Below, in pieces: positions 31,828 to 42,600 of a stretch of 64,000 nt of DNA. Made by a program: the position numbers and the translations under genes. The notes under the pieces are model-generated. The model was not told where the DNA came from. It ran no database searches and was given only the letters and a program-made list of their open reading frames with translations. The DNA is from Apostichopus japonicus (taxonomy: Eukaryota > Echinodermata > Holothuroidea > Aspidochirotida > Stichopodidae), in assembly GCF_037975245.1 (NCBI RefSeq), contig NC_092576.1:21453611-21517610 (forward strand). Reading direction: 5' to 3'. How positions within the stretch are numbered: position 1 is the stretch's first letter; each line of letters begins with the position of its first letter.

Positions 31828-33594
31828 ATGAGTGCACTTAAGCGAAGAAGACAAGACAAGTCGAGGTGGCAAGCCGCACGAAGGAAAGTAAACAAACATG
31901 TAATGAATCAAGCCAGCAGTGATGAAGAATTCATAGAAAACTTTGAACAATTCAAACATGCTTCTGAGGATGTGCTCGAAGTCCCTGAAATGTCCTTTGG
32001 AGAACCATTCGGTGTTCCAAGTTTTCTGAGTAAGGAATCACATAGTATAACTACCAGTCACAGTATAGTTCTATGTGAAGGTGATGTTGCTGAAGGACAT
32101 CTTGCCGTTGCTGATAGCTTTAGGCCTTCAAACATTGTGGACATGGATGAAGATGACAATAGTGATGAATTTGTTAAGGAAATTAAAATTGCTGATCATT
32201 TTAAGCTTTCAAACATTGTGGACATTGACGAAGATGACCATGATGATGAATTTGTTAACGAAATGAAAGAATTGAATTTACAAGATGACATCGCCAAATG
32301 GGCATGTGATGGTAGAGTACCACATACAATGATAAATGGCCTGCTGAAAGTTCTGAGGAAACATAACTTCAATTTGCCAGCAAAAGCTGAGACCCTGTTA
32401 GAAACACCTAAAAATGTAGATGAAAAAGAAAAGTCTGGTGGAAAGTACACATATTTTGGTATATGCAAAGGCATTACAAATTTGTTGTCACAATCTATAG
32501 ATCTTAATGCAATCGAGTCTGGTATTCACTTATCTGCAAATGTGGATGGTGTGCCAATATTTGATGGGAGTGACAAATCATTTTGGCTGATTTTGTGTAC
32601 AATTTCAAACCTTTTACCAGCACAACCATTTGTTGCCGCTCTCTACATGGGAGACACAAAGCCATCTGACCTAGACTTTTTGACAGACTTCGTTGAAGAA
32701 ATAAAGACTCTACTCTTGGGAGGGATATTACACAATGGGAAAACCATCCAAGTCACTCTTAAAAGTGTGGTTTGTGATGCTCCTGCAAGAGCTATGGTCA
32801 AAGGAATTATTCAGTTTAATGGTACTTATGGGTGCGATTATTGTGAAATTCGAGGTGTATGGGAAAATGGATCCATGCAGTTTCGTGATATTGATACCCT
32901 ACGTACTGACGCTTCCTTCAGGTCAAAATCAAATGCTAAACACCATAAAGTTGACAGCCCATTTCTAGACTTGTGTTTGTCCATAGGTATTTCAATATTA
33001 TTGAATGAGAATTTAGTTAGGAAATATGTGGACTATGCTCAGGAACTTTTAGAGTACTTTTTCCACAAAGGCATGGAACTCTATGGAAGAAAAATTTCAT
33101 CATATAATTTCCATGCTGTTGTCCATTTGCCAATAGTTGCAAAAGAGCATGGGTGTCTGGAAAACTGTTCTGCATATCCTTTTGAGAACTACATGCAGAA
33201 ACTAAAATCAATGGTGAGATCTGGTAAAAATCCTTTGGTACAAGAAGCTCACATACTTGCAGAATATGAGAAACATCAGTCGAAAAATACAAATGTGGTG
33301 CCTATGGAACTGGAGATTAGCTCTGCGAAGCCAGATAACTGTTATCTATTGAAAAATGGACATTACTGTTTGGTACATGCTGTCAACATGGCATATATAT
33401 TATGTGAAGAGTTCCACAAACCAGCAAACTTCTACACCAATCCATGTGAATCTCAGCTACTGAGAATATCTCAAGTATGCATGAAAAACAGCAAAATGAT
33501 ACAACTACAGAAAGCTGCATTCAAGGAAAAAGCTCTGTTCATTCCTCTAAACAACAAAACTGGAGTTGTACTGCCATATCTGCATAACCTATAA
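31828..33594 (+). CDS. TNP2-like (En/Spm, CMC) transposase with an internal deletion
   Basis: An open frame of 588 codons from the ATG at 31828 (an upstream in-frame ATG at 31780 is possible). I prefer 31828 because it begins with the basic stretch MSALKRRRQDKSRWQAARRK. The family cuts and pastes DNA with a DDE active site. Visible blocks: NVDGVPIFDG (Asp near residue 240), SVVCDAPARAMVKGIIQ (Asp near 317), GTYGCDYCEIRGVW, LRTDASFR, SPFLDLC, NFHAVVHLP and SAYPFENYMQKLKSMVR (Glu near 453). Between SPFLDLC and LSIGISILL the block that normally carries FPLDYMH-like sequence, about 110 residues, is absent in frame. The DDE residues stay, but the fold is probably broken. It lies 94 bp upstream of the DUF4806 gene, on the same strand. 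Confidence 0.8.
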   Translation: MSALKRRRQDKSRWQAARRKVNKHVMNQASSDEEFIENFEQFKHASEDVLEVPEMSFGEPFGVPSFLSKESHSITTSHSIVLCEGDVAEGHLAVADSFRPSNIVDMDEDDNSDEFVKEIKIADHFKLSNIVDIDEDDHDDEFVNEMKELNLQDDIAKWACDGRVPHTMINGLLKVLRKHNFNLPAKAETLLETPKNVDEKEKSGGKYTYFGICKGITNLLSQSIDLNAIESGIHLSANVDGVPIFDGSDKSFWLILCTISNLLPAQPFVAALYMGDTKPSDLDFLTDFVEEIKTLLLGGILHNGKTIQVTLKSVVCDAPARAMVKGIIQFNGTYGCDYCEIRGVWENGSMQFRDIDTLRTDASFRSKSNAKHHKVDSPFLDLCLSIGISILLNENLVRKYVDYAQELLEYFFHKGMELYGRKISSYNFHAVVHLPIVAKEHGCLENCSAYPFENYMQKLKSMVRSGKNPLVQEAHILAEYEKHQSKNTNVVPMELEISSAKPDNCYLLKNGHYCLVHAVNMAYILCEEFHKPANFYTNPCESQLLRISQVCMKNSKMIQLQKAAFKEKALFIPLNNKTGVVLPYLHNL

Positions 33595-33688
33595 TAACCA
33601 GTAACACAATATTGCGAATTGCTAGAAATAATTGCACTGTCCTCTATAGTACTATTAGTATTTTTTGTCATCATTCAGTACATTCATT

Positions 33689-36600
33689 ATGGAGAAATAT
33701 GCTATTGTGGAATTCCAAAACAGTCTTGCTGGAGTGGTGCCAACTTCTTGGATATTTAAGAAAGATGGAAAAATTTGGTGCAAATGGACTGCATCCCGGA
33801 CTAAAACAATTGCATGGGGGCTGCCCAATTCATCATGGACTACATCCTCAATTAAACAGGTTGTTGCATACAGAGGTAGGTGAATTATACATGCATTAAA
33901 TAATGCATAGTGATAGTTTGCTGTAAAAAGCAAACGTGAGAGAAGCAGATGTCAGTAAATTGGTATATCTCTGTATCTATACATGCACAAGAAAATCCCC
34001 CCAAACTAGTCACATTCCTCAGGGCACTCTACATGCACACATGTGAAGTGTTTGCACTGGGTAGAAAATTCGTCCCCGGTTACCCGGACCTCCCTATATA
34101 CCAGCCGGGTACCCAATTTTTTACTGCGCTCACTTCTTCGCTTTCATGATTTATTGGTCGCAGCTCAAGCGCAGCCCTAGTGTGACTGCTGTTTTAATCG
34201 GAAATTTTCTCATTTTTGAACAGTAAAAATCTAACATGATATAGAAACACAGGCCAGACCATATGCTCATTTGACATCATAAAATGAAATAGCCATGAAT
34301 GTATATTTGTTGGGGGGGGGGGAGTGGTTTACAAAGATGATTTTTTGGGGGGAACATTGTCTAAAGTTTTCGTACATTAACATTTGACATCACCATTTAC
34401 TGTCACCGCCAAGATAAAAAATAGATCTCTAGTCTTCCTGTAACAGAAACCGCGGTCAAATATCATTTAAAATTCTAATTCAGACAGTTTAAATCTCAAA
34501 GGCAAGGAATCACTAAGCCCGCAGCTTTCTAAGAGGGCCTGAATATTAACCAAACTAATTCTCAAACTAATCTTATTTCTCTTCTAGCATCTTACAGTTG
34601 ATAATGTCTGTCTTGGGTTTGAGCACAGCAGCACAGTGGCGGTGACGGAGGCTGACCTAAACTTCCCTGAGGCAGATTCTGCCACATCAAGCAGCACCAG
34701 TAATTCTAAAAGAAACATATTTAGGCCCCTCCACTACACCGGAGAACCAAACTCCAACACTGGTAATTTGGTAATGTTAAAGTTGTGACTGCTGGGTGAA
34801 ATGATATTAAGTTCTGTTAAATCAGGAAATATTAGTAGGAAAAGCCTACAGTACTTTAGTGATAATTAGCTGTGTGACACATTGAACTAATATATTGCTG
34901 CAAATATTCATTGATGAAGTATATCAAACTATGGGGGAGGGGAGGGGTGGGGGGGCAAAAGGTGAGCGGCTGATGGGTGTCAAAACTGCACATTGTCTGG
35001 TCTCTTTCTTAATTGGCACCTCATTTAGCATGCATGCACCCTGCAGGGTTTGCGTAAGGACCAGGATTGCGGGAATCCCGTAGTGTTTTTGTGTATTCCC
35101 TCACATTTTAAATATGAGGGGGGGGGGATATTTCATTTATGGTATGAGCTACTCTACTGTACCTTTGGTGTATTTTTTTCCAAAAATCTGCTTTATTGGG
35201 GTCAGGTAACTTGGGGTAATATGATATCACTAAACTCCTACATATTGAATTGTACACTCATTGGGTAGTACTTTACATGAGGGCCCATGTAGCTAATGAG
35301 CATATGACAATTACATTTGCATGAAATTTAAGGATCTGTTATTTGTTATACAGTAACATGTCAATGATGTACATAGTATTTATTTCACAAAATTATGATT
35401 TAATCATTTAAAGATGAAACTGGAAAAAACTCAAAGAACCAAAGACAGAAAAGAGGCAAGAAACGTTCTCTTCATACTTTGGACGAAGCGGAGTTGGAAC
35501 CCAGTTCTGAATCTGGTAAAAAACATATATGCAGGGATGTAAGTCTTCCGTATTTTTACGGAAATCCGGTTTTTTTCAGGGATGTAAGTCTTCCGTATTT
35601 TTACAGAAATCCGTTTTCTTTAATTCCAATAAAGTTCCACAAAATTGTTCGAATATCAAAGACACAACGCGGCAAAAATGCCTGGCCCGTTGCAGCAAGC
35701 TAACTTCAACTTTCACTCATCGATCAATCAAAATACCATTCCTGTTTCGCATCATCGCATTGCACTGTACAACATTGTGCCATGTGAATATCGTTGCGTA
35801 CGTGCGAACTTCAAATCGCCATAGCTCATTTCTGTCGTTGAAAAACCTTGCCTAATTCACGTTGATTGGACTGCTAATTAATATCTTTGTAACTGCTGGT
35901 GCTCGACATAACTTTCGGAATTAACGCTTGTGATATTTGTGAGCGGCGGAAATCTACGGGATACGCATATGAAAGTCGATATTTGTGATCGCATTCGAAT
36001 GTGAGACTATTTTTTATTCCGTAGTTCGCTGCGACGTATTCGTAACTTTGAGCTAGCCTAACATACGATAGTGTGTAAGTAGTAAGAACTAGGGGTAAGA
36101 AGTGTTCGGGCTAATACTTCTGAGCTAGCCTAACATAACGATAGTGTGTAAGTAGTCAGAGCTAGGAGTAGGATGTGTTAGGACGGCATTCACCCGGGGT
36201 CTCCGAATAGTTTTCCGGTTTTTTTTTTTGGCTGCACTTACATCCCTGATATATGTTTATGCGTACCAGTCTCCCCAGTATATGAGAGCAGTAAACCTAC
36301 TGTGACACATGATTCATTTGGTAGACGTGTGCCACTGTTACATATAACGCCTAAGAGAAGGAAGGCTATATAGGTCTTAGCATTAGGGAAACTAAACTTG
36401 CAGAGGGTAAAAAGAGGCCAAAAAATAATACTAAAAGTAAACTTCTTCCTGAAGGAGAAACCCTTGAACTTCTTGATTCAGAAGATTGGTAGAGAAGCAC
36501 AGAGAATTAGATTTGTACCAAATATAAAACCTGGCCACAGTAAACATGCATGTTAATTAACACTTGATGCAGGTAGGATTACTACTCCTTGCACAGTCTT

Positions 36601-39600
36601 TGATGGATAACATGGAATGAAACATAGCTGGCTACCACCATTACCATAAATAGTATAACTCCCAATGAGTATACATTTTCTGATGGGTAATCAGGAGTTC
36701 AGTAAGTATAGATAATGTAATACTTAATAATATATAATAATAATAATTACTATACCAGTTAGTAATATCTATAGTAATGAATACTAGTACCCAACCCCAA
36801 TTTTGATTGTTTGGATGGATACCTCATTTAATTTCCATTCAGAAAGGGTGATGAATTAACATGCATGGTCATATAACATGTCAACGATGTATCTTATGAA
36901 ATTATGATTTTATCATTTAAAGATGAAACTGGAGAAAACTCAAAGAAAGGAACCAAGAAACGTTTTCTACATGATGCCGAGTTGGACGAAACCAGTCACA
37001 CTACAGAAGAACCCAGTTCTGAATCTGGTAAATAAAATCATAAAAATTTAGGAAAGAAACGTTTCCTGTTGAAAATTTGCTGTGGCCATATTCATTCTCA
37101 TAGAAGCACACTGTGCTGAGGCAATAAGCTAGGTAAATACAAAATTGTGTACTTATATTAGGAATATGTTATATGATTTTCAGAACAGGTACATGTACAG
37201 TGTATTACACTCAGAAAAATATTGAGTTTAATAGGTCTAACAGTCACATGATGTACAGTACCGTTTGACACCTTTGACACACGTTCGCATCCCAAAGTGT
37301 AAACATTGTCCGTTTTTCCTTGGACTTGGTATTATTATATCATATTATATGCTGATACATGATTTTCATACCTCCGTTATAAATACTGATGTCTTCATGA
37401 TTTTCCATGATGTTGGTTCTTCATTTTCAGTACAGATGTTCACGCCATCCTTTTCCTATTAAATCCCCTCGTTCCCCTTACCTTTTACAATTCCCATATT
37501 CTCTTCCCCCTCCCATTCCCATATCTTGAACTTATCTGGACAATTATCTTGTCCGCTCCTTCCACTCCCCATCCCATTTTTTCCCTTCCAATATCCTTAC
37601 CTTCTCATACCTATCACCCTTTCTATCTATCTGTTGACAATTGTTGAAAGTGACCCTGTGCTTGCATTCCCAATAAATTTTAGGGATGTACCGGATCCTG
37701 AATTATCCCGGATAGTACGAACTATCCAGCCGGACCAGGTTGTAGTTATAATGGCACATCAAAAGGAAGGGTACAGGCCTATAGGGGCCATTCACGTACG
37801 TGTAGCCATGATTATTTTTATGGGACGACGTAAGTGTGCTCCTATCTTCACCCAGAAACTTGCTACTAATATTTTCACTCAAAAAATGACTATGTAGTCT
37901 GATGCGCTGCTATACAAACGTGTTTGTCAGACTATATCTTTAATGATAATCCCTATTGGATAATTCTAATGGTGTGCTCTTTCACTATGATTTTGGTTTA
38001 TATAGTAAGCAAAGGAATATCACTGAGCCTTTTGGACTCTTCATTATCATGATAATGTTCATATTAGTTCTCATTTACTTGCAGTGGCATCGGAAGGTAC
38101 TTTTGAGTGGGGGGCTGAAGACTGATGGCCGGCCTGGGGGAGGGGTCTAAGGGGATGGGTTGTCCCCCTCCCCACACCCCCTCCCCTTTGGAATTTTTGG
38201 GCATTTCCAGGTGGCCTCAGATGCAATTTGGTGCAATGTAGCACACTTCAACACCCACTCCATTTTGTAAAAACTCTTGCATTTTCACCTGGCCTTAGAT
38301 GCAATTTGTTGCTTCAAATGAGATTTTTTTCTCATTTGGAAATGAAAAAGGGGTTTTCTGACTTGCGAAGCGGAATGATAGTGATGTCATGTTACAGACG
38401 ATCAGTTGGGGATTACTCAGGAAGAAAATGTCTGGAGCAAGTCTAAACTTTCAAGAATTCAAGGATGTTATAGCATTAGACAAATTAATTTATTATAAGA
38501 ACAAAAATACATTTTAGCTACCTTGCTACATCAACAAGGAAATGATTTTTCCTCCAAAAAACATTGTGGGTGGAAGACTCATATGGAGTAGACGAAACCT
38601 ATTGTTTAATATCTATGCTTATACAGTGTATCACAAATATGATTGAGGTCACAGGGTCAGATGTTAAATTATTCAAATTGCAACATAAGTTGTATATAAA
38701 GTCACCAGAGAAGTCTTGTATGAAGTTGACATATGTCACACTTGACTTGACGTTGTTGGAGTGATAACTGACCAGTGCATGTCACTGTGTGTGTTAAATG
38801 TTATGTTATTTTTTTTTTTTTGGGGGGGGGGTACTTTAACTGTTCACAGAATGTGTGCATTCTGGTTTAGTGAACAGGTCAGCTCTGTCTGCTTTGAAGT
38901 AATTAAAAACTGCATGATTGCTGAATGTTGAATCCCTTGTTAGGTATTTGACATCAAATTAGTACTGAATGCTGCTGCAGTGAAATGGTTGTTATTGCTT
39001 TCAGGAAGATTTGAAGATTTGGACACACCAGGGGTTTCACCAGTGGCACATATTACTAGTAGGCATCAAGAAACCTTAACACCGAGGCGTATCTCCAACC
39101 GGCCAACACCCGTGAAAAATGAAGACCTCTATGGTGAGTGTTTTTTAAATTAAGGGCAATTCTATGAAAAAGTTGACAATGCCCTGAAATTAGTCTCAAC
39201 TTCTGGCAAATTAGTAATTGTCTTTCATTTAGACCGTGGGTCGTAGTCCAAAAATGTGTCTAGAAATTGATTTCCGTTCCCAGAATACCTACACTAAAAC
39301 AAATTTCACAGTTCTGTTAAGAAAAATGTCAATTTTCATAAAACTAATATTCGCAAACTTGTGCACTTTAAGAAACTATTAAACAAAATGGATGACAGTT
39401 TGCTAAACACAACTGTACTAATTCCAAAAGTTTTTCTAATTGAAACAGGCATCTCTTTTATTGAATAAGTTTTTGCATGTTGATAAGCATACACCTGTTG
39501 AACATCTGTGCAAAATTTCGCAGATAAAAGACATGGAATTGCGGTGGAATTGAAGAGAAACAAAATAAAAATAGATGGCACTTTTCCAATTTTAGATGAT

Positions 39601-42600
39601 GAGAGCAAGAATGCAAGATAGATTGTATACAACTGTCAGCACTCATTGGCCTCGCAAAGGGGCATGGGGGGGAGGGAATATACAGCTGGCAGCTTAGTGG
39701 CATGGACGACAGGGGTGGGGAAGTAGAGGGGGGCATGTGCCCCCTGAAAATGTACCTCCAGATGAGCTCTCTATTGGCTGAAAATAGGAAAAATGCTGAT
39801 GACATCAAATGACCTTCAACACCCCCCTCCCCCCCCCCTCTCAAAAAAGAGCTCACTTCCTAGACTAATGATAAATAAAGAAAAGAGCTGTTTTCATGCC
39901 ATTCCATTTATTCTCATTATGTAACATCTGCAATTCTGTACATACAATACTGTAGTATGAACACAAAAGTGACACCATGGCACTAGCCCTGCTCTTTGCC
40001 ACCAACACCTATCCAGAAAATATATCATTAATGTTGTAGAGGTTTCATCATCATGATTTTCATGTAAATTTTTCCATATGTGCACACATGACATCATGGG
40101 CACCAGGTGTGGTGCCAGGATTTCCCGACATGGGGGCTAAGGTCCCGACGAATCTCCCTTCAAATTTAACAAAAACCGATAGCCGTTTGGCCGTGCCCTT
40201 TTCTAATCTTATTTCGAGCCCTGTATCTATATCTATAGATACACATATATAATATACACATATATATATATATACAGTCATGCTTTTGTTTGTGCGTGTT
40301 TGTGAAAATCTGTGACACCGCTTGTGAATACGATAAGTTGACACAAGGTCTGTCTAATTTTGTTTATACAGAAATTTGTATGTTTGAACTCTAGTGTAAC
40401 AGGAGTAACCATGATGTAAGTAATTGACCATTTTGGTATTTCGCCAAAAATGGTAAATTCTGTAACAATACTATGCACCCCATTAAATATATGTGTGCCA
40501 TTCAATGTGAAGGCAAATGAACATTAGTATTACTTCATTCAGTATCAGTACTGCACGTTTTGGATAAACCTGATTTTCAGTTTTAGGGTGCTTGAGAAAT
40601 GTAACACAAGTAACTGCATGACTGCTGCACTAGGTCATGTTATCAATAGATTTTTGCTGCTGGAATAAGCTCCATAGCTGTCATTGACATATATGTGTAT
40701 TGATATGTTTACCTAAAAGTTCTACATTGATCAGTGCATATATGATAGAGAACGCTACTCCACTCATGGCATAGCTAGCTATGGCATAGCTTTGTCATAA
40801 GTCTGATTTAGAGACTTGCACACATACAATCTACTGCAGTGACAGAATTGGCTACAGCAATGCCTCTTGGTAAATTGGTTAGAGTGACTAAGTTCACACA
40901 CCATAACACCCCTGGTGCCCTATTTTATGTATCAGAGAAAATGGAGCATACTATTTAAAAACAAAAATAGTGACTGCATGTTTTCATTTCAATTTCAGAT
41001 TTACTCAGCAGATTACTGCAAGTGGGAGAGGAGAATAGAAGGCTTAACATAGAAAACAAGCATGACATTGATCGGTTGAAACTTGAGATCCTGCAAGCTG
41101 CTCCTAGTGAAGCAGAGGAAGTGGTTGAGTGCTTCAACAAAAAGCTGTCCACGGTTCTAGAATTGAACCAATTTGAACAGAAACTAAAGGATCAGCCCTT
41201 CAGGCAGAAAGTGGTATGATATTGTCAGAATTTATGAGGGGCCAAAGATTTTCCAAAATGACCGTTATTTGATCCAAGGTCACCAAAGGTCAATTATGGG
41301 TCAAAATGTGTGTTTTTTAGCAATAACTTGTGTAACTCCTCCTGATAAGGTTGACATGGTTGTGCATTGGGTAAAGGATCGTTTCCAAACATAACGGTCA
41401 TATTATCCAATGTCAACGAATGTCAATCAGGGGTCAAAAACTAGTATTTTAGCAATAAGTTGTTACAAAACTCCCACTAACATGGTCCAACATGGTTGAT
41501 ACTTTGGGACTAGTTGTGAATGGGGTGAAGGATCAATTTCAATCATAACCATCATGTGAGACAAGGTCAACAAAGGTCAATTAGGGATCAAAAACTAGTA
41601 TTTTTGCAATAACTCAAGAACAAAATGTCTGTCACTGTCAAAAGTTATGCTTTTGTAATACAATAGTCGAATTGCACCTGGGTGACCTTTGACCTCCAGT
41701 GACCTGTATCTAATCTTCTCATTTTCCACTGTTCAAATTTTTCAATCTAAATTTTTTCACTCTTAGAGTTTACCAAAAAGTGTACATGACCAGATCATAA
41801 CATGTTTGCAATCAAAGCAAAAACACACTGTCGCGTAACCAGACGAAACTAGAGGTTCGAGAACCGCCTTGTTTATTTTTGGTTACATTCAGTCTTTCAA
41901 AATACAGTGTGCTTGTATAATAATAATACAAATGTGTGACCGTGTAGCATTTCCTCTCTTGAATAAATGTCCCATTATTTTCAGACCTCGTACTTAACAA
42001 CATATTCGGGAGCAGACCCTGGAAAAATGGTCCTGGCCATGATGATGGCTGTCACCGAAAACTCTCTGGCTGAGCAGTACTCCTATGCTGGGAAGTCCAA
42101 GAATGGAGTTGCAAAACTACCGTTCAAGGGCTTGTACTTGAACAAGTGCATTTACTGTAAGTGTTTTGTTCATAAAGCACACACCATATTATGTTCTTGT
42201 GCATGCTACAAGATGTAGTGAAAAACAGTGATGGCGCCGGCATTTGCTCATCCAAGTTCCTTGATGGGGAGCCAAGGCAAGTGAAGTATACGACAGGTTG
42301 GAGAATGGAGGCACATGGAGGGGGGAGTTGGGGGCGAAGAAAAAAACTTTTATAGACAAATTTGTACTCAATTTGGTATGTAGGTTCCTTGTGGTGACTT
42401 AATGGTCCCTATTGTTTTTGGTGTATGTCAAAGGTCAGGAGGGGTCAAGCACTGAAAATCTGGTCAAAACGGATTCACAGCTTGTAAACAGCATAACTTG
42501 ACAAGGTTAGCAAGTTGATACTTGGTATGTCAGTTCCCCATAGTAAGTGCAAAACCCACATTATTTTTGGTGGTGGTCAGAGGTCATCTGAGGTCAACAG

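Noticed and set aside
37526-37897. 123-codon open frame
   Set aside because: Low-complexity Pro/Leu-rich start from a C/T-rich tract, no motif and no splice-consistent link to the DUF4806 gene.
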